Shown here in pieces: positions 15,912-23,818 of a stretch of 42,809 bases of DNA; position 1 is the first letter of the stretch, and each line of letters begins with the position of its first letter. Made by a program: the position numbers and the translations under genes. The notes under the pieces are model-generated. The model was not told where the DNA came from, did not search any database, and worked only from the letters and a program-made list of their open reading frames with translations. This DNA comes from Planomicrobium okeanokoites (GTDB taxonomy: Bacteria; Bacillota; Bacilli; Bacillales_A; Planococcaceae): assembly GCF_003428875.1 (NCBI RefSeq), contig NZ_QQRS01000014.1:1-42809 (forward strand), in the 5' to 3' direction.

Positions 15912-16226
15912 TCAATCCCAATTCGCACCTTCCACTTCAATTCCCGGTTCATCAAAACTCTGCTGCTTCACTTCATGCTCCACCCGAATGTTTTCCCTGA
16001 TGCTGTAGACGGCACGGGCGGCTAAAATCGAACTGCCGAGAAGATACAGCACATTGCCATAGAATTCCGCTGCTCCGAGAAAATTGAGCAAGCTGCCGAA
16101 CACGAAGAAGATCCCGACGAGCAAATCATTGATCGTCCTTGTGAGTTTGCACTGTTTCGTAAAAATCACCCGCGAGGCTCCAGTTGTAAATTCGAGATAA
16201 TCTCCTCTGTCTTTCATGCTCGGCAT
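15912..16226 (-). CDS. YrhK-family small membrane protein
   Basis: 104 aa with two hydrophobic segments (about residues 32-50 and 57-72, VLYLLGSSILAARAVYSI), matching the YrhK domain. The N-terminus is charged and the C-terminal tail acidic (DEPGIEVEGANWD). AGAGGAGG before the ATG at 16226 fixes the start. No function is known for the family. It is preceded by a bidirectional terminator, so it is probably monocistronic. Confidence 0.75.
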   Translation of the reverse strand: MPSMKDRGDYLEFTTGASRVIFTKQCKLTRTINDLLVGIFFVFGSLLNFLGAAEFYGNVLYLLGSSILAARAVYSIRENIRVEHEVKQQSFDEPGIEVEGANWD

Positions 16227-16407
16227 AAATAATCCTCCTCTATGTCCAAAATCTCCTGCTGCATAAGTCCAGTGGCTCCAAGGGTTCCAGCACCGAAAGA
16301 TTGTAGTTTGTTTCTCCGTAAATAACCGATTCTCCTTCTTCTAAATCCTTTTTTACAGAAATAAAATAAAAGTAATATTGGGGAAATTAACTGCATAAAA
16401 ATCAAAA

Positions 16408-16451
16408 CTCCCCCACCCTGAACAAACAGTTCAAGGCGAGGGAGTTTTTTT
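16408..16451. terminator. Bidirectional terminator
   Basis: Near-perfect stem CTCCCCCACCCTGAAC / GTTCAAGGCGAGGGAG with T-rich flank on both strands (TTTTTTT on plus, TTTTGATTTTT on minus). It ends the minus-strand hydrolase transcript. Confidence 0.85.
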
Positions 16452-16469
16452 ATCCAAATTTATTAAAGT

Positions 16470-17533
16470 TTACCGCAGCTCCTCTAAAAAGTGGCTGGCA
16501 ATTTCTTTTATAGCATCCGCTGCTTGAGGATAGTAGCCCAGCTTTCTGACGAAGGCGTGGTCCATTCCTTTGTATTCAATATGCCGTACCGGGACGCCGG
16601 CATTTACCAGCTGTGCTGAAAACTCTTCTCCCTGAATGCGCAGAAAATCGAATTCTGCCGTCACGAGCGTGATTGGCGGCAAGGTAGTTTTTACTTCACG
16701 CAGCAAAGGAGAAACGAGCGGCAGCAGCACATCTTCTAAATTTGTAAGATACAGCGACTGAATGAAAAGAAGCGAGTCCTTCATGGTCACAAGCTCCTGA
16801 TATATCAAGTCGTAATCCTTTGTCGTGTCGTAGTGGTTGATATTCCAAGTATTCCGGGAGACGTCAGATAAATCCACAAGTGGACACAGCAACCCTATGT
16901 AACTTATCTTCCACTCTTCCTCTTCACTTAATTGATGCACGCCAAGTGCGAAATTACCCCCTACGCTATCTCCGACAAGACCGATTTTTTCAGCATCCAC
17001 ATTAAACTTTTCGGGGTTTTCATAAATATAGCGCACTGTTTCCAGACAGTCGTCCAACCCTTCCTGATAAGGATGCTCCGGGGCAAGGCGATAGTTTACA
17101 CCTACTACTCCTGCATTGGCCTCTTGCGCCAACAGTTTGCATATATTTCCCATGACCTCTACATCCCGCTCAAAAAATCCGCCCCATGAAGATAAATAAG
17201 CACCGGCTTTTTTTCCTCTGTCTGGTTATAGATCCCTAAGGGAACTTCATGATCTGCATAAACAAACTTCGCAGTTTCCGAATGGATGCCTCGGCTTAAA
17301 TCTTTGTTATTCACTTCTGTTTTGCTCCGAGTAACCTCCAGGTCATCGATTGTGAGGGGACGTCTTGCATTCGGGTCGACTTCGTTTGCCAGAAAGTTCC
17401 TCACCCTTGGATCCAAACCGCGGCTCTCTTCCTCAAAAGGAATTTCCTTATTAATAATATTCAAGCTGCCTTTTTTCGAATACATTACATTGTCTTTCAA
17501 TCTGGCGGTGAGTTCTTCCTGCGTATGTTCCAT
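16470..17533 (-). pseudogene. Alpha/beta hydrolase (HSL/GDXG esterase), frameshifted
   Basis: Two reading frames together make one hormone-sensitive-lipase-type esterase of about 354 aa. The upstream part (17533 to about 17182) ends in PVLIYLHG; the downstream part, in the other frame, reads GGFFERDVEVMGNICKLLA. Restoring one G in the coding strand at 17182-17185 gives the oxyanion motif HGGGF. The catalytic Ser lies in GDSVGG, Asp in TAEFDFLR and His in GMDHAF, all intact in the second part. AAGGAGG favours ATG 17533 over 17542. It is either a pseudogene, a homopolymer sequencing error, or a phase-variable tract; as written, the product would be truncated before the active site. Confidence 0.85.
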
Positions 17534-17786
17534 AACGGACATCCCTCCTTGGCAAAAGCCGAACTATAAAAAAGAATTGTTAAAGATCGATAAGACCTGC
17601 CCTTTTATAACGGGGCTGTACAATAAAAAACTATTGCTTTTAATGAACAGCGCTCCCAAAAAATTATATATTTTACCAAATTCAATTTTGCATAGAAAAA
17701 ATACCTATATACACTTATATTGACCTAAATATCTCCATATAAACCTACACCAATTTATAGTTTGGCGGCTCTATACCTCTATACAA

Positions 17787-17834
17787 AGAAGCTGCCTCCA
17801 AAACCATTAGGGTTTTTGGAGGCAGCTTCTTTTG
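17787..17834 (+). terminator. Long-stem hairpin with T tract
   Basis: AGAAGCTGCCTCCAAAA arm and complement around an ACCATTAGGG-like loop, followed by TTTT. No plus-strand gene ends just upstream; it forms the left part of a composite repeat shared with 19613-19705. The preceding 17560-17785 is AT-rich with no gene. Confidence 0.7.
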
Positions 17835-17843
17835 CATACAATT

Positions 17844-17884
17844 GTCGTGAATAAACTGAGTTGTGTCTGACACAGGGGCGCGAT
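17844..17884. repeat. Dispersed repeat, copy 1
   Basis: About 40 bp matching 19666-19705: GTCRTGAATAAACTGAG followed by TTGTGTSTGACAMAGGGG. This copy contains the palindrome TGTGTC-T-GACACA. Both copies directly follow a hairpin with a T tract and have the same orientation. Confidence 0.85.
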
Positions 17885-17908
17885 TTTAACACCGAACTGC
17901 ATACATAT

Positions 17909-17936
17909 TGAATACCACAAAAATATGCTATTATAG
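17909..17936 (+). promoter_or_regulatory. Promoter of the nucleotidyltransferase module
   Basis: TTGAAT, then TGCTATTAT/TTATAG about 15-17 bp downstream, about 20 bp before the ATG at 17956, which has AGAGGTGAT as ribosome binding site. Confidence 0.5.
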
Positions 17937-17955
17937 AGGAAAGAGGTGATCGACC

Positions 17956-18177
17956 ATGGGTTCAAAACGGAAACTCGAAATTGCCAGCATTGCAATGAAG
18001 AAACGTCGAAATTCCAAGTCGACGCTGCCGGATGATTTTCTAAAAACCTTAGAAGAAAGGACAGAAGAAGTTATTTCTGATCTAAAACCGGGCAGACAAC
18101 GTCCCCGTTCTGAAGATGAGACAAAAATCCTTCTGATGTTTGAAAAAGAGTATGGAAAACAAAACGGAAGAATATAA
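17956..18177 (+). CDS. Small basic protein preceding a nucleotidyltransferase, unknown function
   Basis: 73 aa, rich in Lys/Arg/Glu (MGSKRKLEIASIAMKKRRN...), with no cysteine or membrane segment. AGAGGTGATC precedes the ATG. It overlaps the start of the next gene by 26-38 bp in another frame, a layout that implies translational coupling and resembles toxin-antitoxin pairs. I do not recognise the family; a partner/antitoxin role is inference from position only. Confidence 0.65.
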   Translation: MGSKRKLEIASIAMKKRRNSKSTLPDDFLKTLEERTEEVISDLKPGRQRPRSEDETKILLMFEKEYGKQNGRI

Positions 18178-18661
18178 AGAAAAATTAGCTCGATTAAAAG
18201 GCCTGCCCTTAGCAGAGAAAAATATCCGAGTTGCCGGTCTTGTTACTGAATATATTGAGAGTAAACATCCCAATATACAGCTGATAGTAGTCGGCGGTCT
18301 CAGTGTCGAGTATTATACCACCGGCCAATATGCAACAGCTGATATTGATTTTGTTGCAACTTCCCATGAAAAAATTATGGAATCTCTTGTGGAGTTAGGT
18401 TTCGAAAGACAGGGAAAAGACAGCTATTTAAAGGAATTGCAAGTTTCCGTCGAAGTACCTGACAACCATCTGGCTGGCAGTTACGAAAAAGTAAGAGATG
18501 TGCTGACTGATGACGGTTGCATTGTTCATATGATCAGCCCGGAAGATATATTCTGTGACAGGTTACGGGCACTAGTGCACTTGAAAGAGAAAGAGCAGCT
18601 CAAATGGATGACGAAACTCTATGAAGCAAACGAATTGGATCAGGATTATATCTATTCCTAA
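18152..18661 (+). CDS. Nucleotidyltransferase-fold protein (AbiEii/DUF6036-like)
   Basis: 169 aa. The region VVGGLSVEYYTTGQYATADIDFVA is the GG(x)...DxD active-site pattern of minimal nucleotidyltransferases of the AbiEii/MenA or DUF6036 type: glycine pair, then the paired Asp of ADID. Later SPEDIFCDRLRALVHLK corresponds to the conserved helix following the catalytic core in these families. Start is ATG 18152, or TTG 18140 further inside the upstream gene; no strong ribosome binding site is visible, so translation probably depends on the 73-aa gene. A strong terminator follows. Toxin-antitoxin or phage-defence activity is possible but not shown. Confidence 0.7.
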   Translation: MENKTEEYKEKLARLKGLPLAEKNIRVAGLVTEYIESKHPNIQLIVVGGLSVEYYTTGQYATADIDFVATSHEKIMESLVELGFERQGKDSYLKELQVSVEVPDNHLAGSYEKVRDVLTDDGCIVHMISPEDIFCDRLRALVHLKEKEQLKWMTKLYEANELDQDYIYS

Positions 18662-18712
18662 TTAGAAGGCAAAAAAGAAATAGAGGTAGCCGATGTATTT
18701 TTCGAAACGATC

Positions 18713-18755
18713 AAAGAGCAAGGACAGTGAAATTACTGTCCTTGCTCTTTTTCTA
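18713..18755. terminator. Bidirectional terminator between convergent genes
   Basis: Perfect 16-bp stem (AAAGAGCAAGGACAGT and complement) with a 6-nt loop and a TTTTT tract on the plus strand. It separates the plus-strand nucleotidyltransferase from the minus-strand zinc-ribbon gene. Confidence 0.92.
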
Positions 18756-19322
18756 TTTATCTTTGTTCCATTCGATTTCTTCTCCAGGATCCAATATCTC
18801 CATCTTCAACTGAAATCCTTCATAGTGCATCAGCAGCTTCCCAATTTGTTCCCACATATAGGGTTTTCCGTCCACCACCAGCAACGGAATTTCTTCAGCT
18901 GCCGGATTCCATTCGATTCGCCCCGCTAACCGCTCGTTACGGAGACCGTGGTAAGTGGTTTCATCTTCAAATAATTTCTCCTCAACGTATGCTTCAGCCA
19001 TCCCCTTTTCAGCTTTGGCCAACAATTTCATCAACAGTTTCTCCTGATCACAATCTATGTCACCAGACAGCTGAAAGAAATAGCCACCTTCTTCCACCTG
19101 CTCTTCCGCCTCCATGATGACACCAATCGGATCCAGGCGCTTACGTAAGCGATAACGATGCACTTCTCCTAGACCATCCCTTATAGACAGCGATTTCGGA
19201 TAGCTGGTGGCCTCTACACCGAGTTCCTCTGTCATCAGGGTATTGTAGCATGTTAAACAGAACCGTTCTTCCCCGTAACGAATAGTGGATTCATCCTTTT
19301 TACACGTTTGGCATTTTTCCAT
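18753..19322 (-). CDS. Zinc-ribbon-containing protein, unknown function
   Basis: 189 aa. The N-terminus has two CxxC pairs (CQTC and CLTC, about residues 4-25), a probable zinc knuckle. The rest is a soluble alpha/beta region with LDPIGVIMEAEEQ and YFFQLSGDID. I recall similar uncharacterised Firmicute proteins carrying DUF designations but cannot assign a function. AGAGGTGA lies before the ATG. It is a single gene converging on the nucleotidyltransferase module. Confidence 0.75.
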   Translation of the reverse strand: MEKCQTCKKDESTIRYGEERFCLTCYNTLMTEELGVEATSYPKSLSIRDGLGEVHRYRLRKRLDPIGVIMEAEEQVEEGGYFFQLSGDIDCDQEKLLMKLLAKAEKGMAEAYVEEKLFEDETTYHGLRNERLAGRIEWNPAAEEIPLLVVDGKPYMWEQIGKLLMHYEGFQLKMEILDPGEEIEWNKDK

Positions 19323-19612
19323 GCCGCTTCACCTCTTTGCCGTTCTCGTTCTCTCTATACAATAAAACAAGGCGGAGCGCTGTGCAATCCAAGGTGTAAA
19401 AGTTGTTTGACAGACCCGATGTTCTTAAATGATGGAATGGCTGCTCAGGATTGGAGGGAATCGCACTTTCGTCCGATGTGGGTCTTTTCACGAGACGGGT
19501 GGCTCGCGAGCTATTTTCGGGTCTGCACCCAAAGCCATTTCCAGCAGTTCCCAGATTGTCCCTGTGTCCGGTACAATTATGACTATTTATCCGCTTCGAT
19601 AAAAATTCAAAA
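19323..19612. other. Gene-free stretch of unclear origin
   Basis: About 290 bp, visibly richer in GC than the neighbouring intergenic DNA. Open frames exist on both strands but none has a convincing ribosome binding site or protein family resemblance. It may be a decayed gene. It ends at the hairpin at 19613. Confidence 0.4.
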
Positions 19613-19656
19613 GCCGCATCCTCTAACCCAAGTGGTTTTAGGATACGGCATTTTTT
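19613..19656 (+). terminator. Long-stem hairpin with T tract
   Basis: GCCGCATCCTCTAACC / GGTTTTAGGATACGGC arms with a few mismatches, followed by ATTTTTT. It is the left part of the composite repeat shared with 17787-17884. Confidence 0.7.
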
Positions 19657-19665
19657 AATGCATTT

Positions 19666-19705
19666 GTCATGAATAAACTGAGTTGTGTGTGACAAAGGGG
19701 ACGAT
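19666..19705. repeat. Dispersed repeat, copy 2
   Basis: Same element as 17844-17884, same orientation; the palindrome is degenerate in this copy. The two copies enclose the nucleotidyltransferase module and the zinc-ribbon gene. Confidence 0.85.
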
Positions 19706-19723
19706 GCGCAGGAATCTTATCAT

Positions 19724-20620
19724 TCATCTTATCTCAGTAATCACCGGCTCAAGAAAAACAATCCCCATATCTTCATCAAATTCTTCAACCACAGCAGTAA
19801 CTCGAAGATTTTGTCCCATACTTAAATAATCAGGTATCTCAGAACCAGTAAGGTTTAAATCTATCATATTTACATCTTCGAATTTAAAATTCGGCCCACT
19901 GAATGTAGTTTCATTGAAGTCACCTGAAAACATTAAAATGTCATATCTGGTATCAAAACTTCCATGATTCATCATGTTGACAATATTCGCGTCAAATTCA
20001 ATCGTTTTACCAGCATATTTTTTGGTGAACTCGCTGATTATCGGATCGTATTCATCTTTCACTGCCAACAGAGCTGCCAATTCTTCGTTGTTTTCAATCG
20101 TCAACACTTGCTGACTGCTTTCTGCTTTTGTCTTTTCAGTTACCTCTTCCTCTGCGGTTCCATCATTGGCTTCTTTATCATTTTCTTTCTTGCCAGACTC
20201 TTCACTAGCACTTTCTTCTGCTGCCTCTTCTTTACTGGATTCTTCATCTTTTTCAGAACTTTTTTCTTCAGCTGGGTCATCAGCTTTCTCTTCTGCAGGG
20301 AAAGTATGATAAGTGATGATTATCTTGGAGTCTTTCTGAAAATTATCCTTTGCATTAAACTCTGCTTTCCCGTCAATCTCAACTTGCTCGATTTCCCCAT
20401 CTTTCGTTAACCATCCAGTAATCAAATCATCGAGGACCTTTGTCTCGATATCAGTAAAGCCCGTTGCTTTTAAATCCGTAATAACCGTTTCATAGTTTTC
20501 TCCTACTATTTCGTCTGACGACTTACTTATTTTCAATACGTTGGGATCTGCTTCATCAGAACAAGCTGCAACCACAATAGCTGCAATCAATAAAGACAGG
20601 AAAAACATTATTTTTTTCAT
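19724..20620 (-). CDS. Lipoprotein with C-terminal DUF4839-like domain
   Basis: 298 aa. Signal peptide MKKIMFFLSLLIAAIVVAAC with lipobox VAAC, so the mature protein would be a membrane-anchored lipoprotein. Residues about 25-110 form a globular part, about 115-170 a low-complexity Glu/Ser/Lys linker, and the C-terminal ~120 residues (NNEELAALLAVKDEYDPIISEF ... LRVTAVVEEF) resemble the DUF4839 domain. The open frame extends to 20707, but AAAGAGG before ATG 20620 and the lipobox fix the start. It lies about 155 bp downstream of the membrane protein gene. Function unknown. Confidence 0.8.
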   Translation of the reverse strand: MKKIMFFLSLLIAAIVVAACSDEADPNVLKISKSSDEIVGENYETVITDLKATGFTDIETKVLDDLITGWLTKDGEIEQVEIDGKAEFNAKDNFQKDSKIIITYHTFPAEEKADDPAEEKSSEKDEESSKEEAAEESASEESGKKENDKEANDGTAEEEVTEKTKAESSQQVLTIENNEELAALLAVKDEYDPIISEFTKKYAGKTIEFDANIVNMMNHGSFDTRYDILMFSGDFNETTFSGPNFKFEDVNMIDLNLTGSEIPDYLSMGQNLRVTAVVEEFDEDMGIVFLEPVITEIR

Positions 20621-20775
20621 AATAGCCTCTTTCAATGAATTATTTTCATCAAACTTATTTACTGCAAATAATAAACGATTGCATCTAACTCCTGACACCA
20701 TTTCCATTCAGTGAATAAAGATTTGGTGTAAGCTTTAAATACAATCGCATGTTTATCAATATTTTCTATTTGAAT

Positions 20776-21249
20776 CTACAAATGATTATATGAAGACCTC
20801 AATATCTTACTTTCTCCTTTAGTTAATATTCCTTCTTCATATAACTTCTCAAAATAATCCTGTTTCACTGAAACTCTATTTACAGGTGAGTTATCCGAAT
20901 AGCTTTGCTGGACTGGCTGTCTTTGCAAATCTTCTCTTCGTCTATTTTCAATATTCTTTTGGTCAGCAAACGTCATAATAGCCGCAATCAGCCAAAGAAT
21001 TCCATAGACTGTCCAAATCGATAAGATCCCCATTATGAGCGCGAATACCGCCCAACCCTGGCTGCCATTTTTAATCCCTTTTGCCGTTTTGAAATTTAGT
21101 GTTATACCAATAACACTGATTACTAACATGAAAAATGTTAAAACAGCATCTCCTGCGGTAAGACTCGTCGTGAAAAAGAAGAAGATTATTAATACAGTAT
21201 TTAACCAGCTGCCGATGAGGGCAAGAATGTATTGAGTTGAATTTTTCAT
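20776..21249 (-). CDS. Small membrane protein with SHOCT-like tail
   Basis: 157 aa from ATG 21249. It has four hydrophobic segments within residues 8-100 (e.g. YILALIGSWLNTVLIIFFFF and WAVFALIMGILSIWTVYGILWLIAAIM). A charged linker leads to a C-terminal YFEKLYEEGILTKGESKIL that resembles the SHOCT motif (short C-terminal helical pair). The ATG overlaps the stop of the upstream coiled-coil gene as ATGA, so the two are translationally coupled. The N-terminal extension of the open frame to 21300 lies inside the upstream gene and is not needed. Confidence 0.75.
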   Translation of the reverse strand: MKNSTQYILALIGSWLNTVLIIFFFFTTSLTAGDAVLTFFMLVISVIGITLNFKTAKGIKNGSQGWAVFALIMGILSIWTVYGILWLIAAIMTFADQKNIENRRREDLQRQPVQQSYSDNSPVNRVSVKQDYFEKLYEEGILTKGESKILRSSYNHL

Positions 21250-21929
21250 ATCGCAACTTCCTCCAACGCCGAATGGACTTGTTCCATTGCTTGATTCCAT
21301 TGAGGCTCCGCTGTATTATTTTTTTCATCTAATATATTCAATGTATCAAGCATCAACTTGCGCTGAAGTGAAATCGTCCGTTGAATGGCGTCATGGAGAA
21401 TGAACTGTTTCGTTTTGATACTGTCTCGTTCTTCAATAGTTTTTTCGATAGTATATTCTTCTAACTCACCAGAAGTGATTTTACTTTGATAGACGTTATA
21501 GGCTCCATTGACACCCTGCAATTCCTCAGCTACACCTAATTCAAACAACTGGATGAAATAACTTACCGGGATGATAGATCTGAAATATGAGCTAATATTC
21601 GCATCGCGGTACTTACTTTCCAGTTTATTATCCAATTTAAATTGCAGACCTTCCAAAAAACTATATTTGCTCTTTATATCGTTCGATAACGCGATTACTT
21701 TGTTCAATTGTGATAATTGAATATCATCACTATCACCAACAACAGAATGCTTTGGTTTTTTCTGAGATAGTTTTAGAGCTTGAACACGATCTATTTCCTG
21801 TTCAATTAAATTCCTTTTCTGTTCCAACATTTTTTCCAGTTCTTTAAATGACTGGATGGACCTCATTGCAGCAACTTTAACGATTTCTATTTCTAAGATT
21901 TCTTGAAGAACAGCTTTAACAGAATTCAT
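21246..21929 (-). CDS. Coiled-coil-rich protein, unknown function
   Basis: 227 aa, mostly charged alpha-helix; residues about 25-60 (SFKELEKMLEQKRNLIEQEIDRVQALK) look like a coiled coil. There is no signal peptide, membrane segment or cysteine. GGGAG precedes the ATG. It is first in a set with the SHOCT-like membrane protein and probably the lipoprotein. I do not recognise the family. The upstream 21930-22160 holds a perfect hairpin (22100-22118) and no gene. Confidence 0.7.
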   Translation of the reverse strand: MNSVKAVLQEILEIEIVKVAAMRSIQSFKELEKMLEQKRNLIEQEIDRVQALKLSQKKPKHSVVGDSDDIQLSQLNKVIALSNDIKSKYSFLEGLQFKLDNKLESKYRDANISSYFRSIIPVSYFIQLFELGVAEELQGVNGAYNVYQSKITSGELEEYTIEKTIEERDSIKTKQFILHDAIQRTISLQRKLMLDTLNILDEKNNTAEPQWNQAMEQVHSALEEVAI

Positions 21930-22161
21930 AATGAGCTCCCAACTCCATTACTATTATTTTGATGATAAACCAATATTATCCTGCTTTTTATCTAAAAACA
22001 ATACCTCCTAAAAAATATAAATTTGATATCTCATCCCCAAATCGTTTCTTCACTTTTAATATGGCTGTCTCTCTTCATGCCACTTTGACTCATTTAGCAA
22101 GCTGCTCTTCGAGCAGCTATAATTTTGCATTCTTTAACTCTCACCATTTGATCAAATGAAA

Positions 22162-22202
22162 AAGCCGTATCCAAAACCTGATTAAGGTTCTGAATACGGC
22201 TT
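22162..22202 (-). terminator. Terminator of the acyltransferase gene
   Basis: AAGCCGTATCCAAAACC / GGTTCTGAATACGGCTT stem with few mismatches. The T tract is on the minus strand (CTTTTTCATTTG). Directly beyond is a perfect 14-bp palindrome CATTTGATCAAATG (22145-22158). Confidence 0.85.
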
Positions 22203-22233
22203 ATTACATATATTCATTATTAGTAACTTCAAA

Positions 22234-23337
22234 TCAATTATTCACATACTCCGGCTCTCTCTTCTGAGTAGTTTGCTTTTTAGGAGTTTTCACAGCCGGC
22301 TCCAAATACTTAATCTTCCCAGTAAAATGCCTGGTCAACTTACTTTGATACAACAAGAACGCCACACCTATACAAGATGCAACCGTCAGGAACGCCATCG
22401 AGATTACGTAGCTGAAGAAGTGATCGCCGAATGTCATGGATAGCTTCACGAAGTATGGCAAGAAAATCATGTGCGTAAGGTAGATAAAGAATGAGAAATT
22501 ACTGATCATCACCAGCGTATGATTATCGAAACTGAACTTCCGGATCAAAGCCACCAGCAGGAAGAAAACACTCACAGAGAACAGGAACATGTCGTAGCGT
22601 TCGCTCGAGATTCTTCCATAGTCCATAACTTTATAGTTGAACACAATGACAGCATAGCTGCCTACAGTCATTAGGATCGGCACCCAGATTTTGTTGGTCA
22701 GGAAAGTGACGAGCTGCTCGTAATACTGGCCGATGTAGAATGCCACGATAAAGTAGAACAACCACGTAAAGATATGCGTCTTATACCAGAGCGGATATTC
22801 GTTCAGGATGAAATTCTGGTACGCCTCCACATGTACATAGCAGTAGACATGGGCAAACGAGATGACGAACGAAATCAGGATCGGCCCGATCGGATTGACG
22901 CGTGCCAGGTATTTCCCGATCAGCCAGTGCAAGATATAGAACTGGAAGATGACGATGACAAAGAAACCGTACCACTGGCCATAGAGCACCTTCTTCTGGA
23001 TCACATCAATAAATACGGCCAGGTCCCCCCCGGCACTCTTGTAGCTGACAACTAAACCGACCAATAGATAAGGAATCAAAATAAACTTGATCCGTTTCCA
23101 GAAGAAACCTTTCTGCAAACCGTCCGGGTAGTTTTTGGAGATCAAGGTTTCCGACAGCAGAATAAAAATTGGGGTTGAGCATAGAAGCGCAAAACGGATC
23201 CAGAGGATATATTGATCGTAGGCAGCCTGGTCGACTTCTACATTGCGTAAATAATTCGAGATGGAATGTGTTAAAACAATCGCAAGACACATGATTGCCC
23301 GTATGATATTAATTTCATTTAGATTTTTCACGTTCAT
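22234..23337 (-). CDS. Acyltransferase-3 family membrane protein
   Basis: About 365 aa with ten hydrophobic segments. NEINIIRAIMCLAIVLTHSISNY at the N-terminus contains the conserved His of the acyltransferase-3 (OafA/YfiQ/IcaC) family, and IYLTHMIFLPYFV is the matching late segment. Family members O-acylate surface glycans using a cytoplasmic acyl donor. A hydrophilic C-terminal tail (KTPKKQTTQKREPEYVNN) follows. The ATG at 23337 is 1 nt from GGAGA; GTG at 23331 has better spacing and may be the start. It is monocistronic, between two polysaccharide loci, so acetylation of one of their products is plausible (inference). Confidence 0.87.
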   Translation of the reverse strand: MNVKNLNEINIIRAIMCLAIVLTHSISNYLRNVEVDQAAYDQYILWIRFALLCSTPIFILLSETLISKNYPDGLQKGFFWKRIKFILIPYLLVGLVVSYKSAGGDLAVFIDVIQKKVLYGQWYGFFVIVIFQFYILHWLIGKYLARVNPIGPILISFVISFAHVYCYVHVEAYQNFILNEYPLWYKTHIFTWLFYFIVAFYIGQYYEQLVTFLTNKIWVPILMTVGSYAVIVFNYKVMDYGRISSERYDMFLFSVSVFFLLVALIRKFSFDNHTLVMISNFSFFIYLTHMIFLPYFVKLSMTFGDHFFSYVISMAFLTVASCIGVAFLLYQSKLTRHFTGKIKYLEPAVKTPKKQTTQKREPEYVNN

Positions 23338-23392
23338 TCTCCATTTACTAACTTATGTAAGGAATACTAAGTTGTTATTTTGTGACAGAAGA

Positions 23393-23434
23393 AGAGATTC
23401 TTTTGCACACATTATTATAGTATAGAGATTCTCT
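23393..23434 (-). promoter_or_regulatory. Promoter of the acyltransferase gene with flanking repeats
   Basis: TATAAT on the minus strand (23419-23414) lies between two copies of AGAGATTCT (23393-23401 and 23424-23432, the latter inside the palindrome AGAGA-T-TCTCT), 31 bp apart. The rest of 23338-23700 is AT-rich without a gene. Confidence 0.4.
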
Positions 23435-23731
23435 TTAACGGTGTCTAGGATGTTTTAATAAAAAGCATGTCTACTTAGTATTTTTTTGGTAAATGACTAC
23501 TCTCGAAATTCATCACTCCGAATAATATTGGTTAATTTTCCTATATTTACAAGCTATTTCTGCAGAATTTACTAATTCAATGCTGCAAAAAACTAAGCAC
23601 TACTAATTTATAAAAATTGTTATATCAGTATAAATATATCTATTGAAATCAACTTACATAATAAGATTTATCATTATAAATACAGTTTAATAATTTTCTC
23701 CTACATCGTTCTTCTACAAAAGAAATTGTTA

Positions 23732-23737
23732 TATAAT
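23732..23737 (+). promoter_or_regulatory. -10 element of the polymerase-like gene
   Basis: TATAAT; the -35 is weak. Its position excludes a start at 23726 and supports the TTG at 23819. Confidence 0.4.
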
Positions 23738-23818
23738 AGTAAAAGTGTGATTTTGGAATACTGCCTTCTAATTAGAGAATGGATTCCTTATTGCAAAATC
23801 GATTTTGAGGTGAAGAAT

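Noticed and set aside
16214..16405. 63-codon minus-strand frame overlapping the YrhK-like gene
   Set aside because: Its start lies in the arm and T tract of a strong bidirectional terminator and the apparent Shine-Dalgarno is the terminator stem; the product has a low-complexity basic stretch and no recognisable family.
19300..19695. Minus-strand frame of 131 codons covering the composite repeat
   Set aside because: It runs through a hairpin terminator and a dispersed repeat, overlaps the zinc-ribbon gene start and shows no family motif.
23726..23818. 31-residue N-terminal extension of the orphan polymerase-like protein
   Set aside because: This stretch contains the -10 element; TTG 23819 has a good GAGGTG ribosome binding site and gives a normal membrane protein N-terminus.
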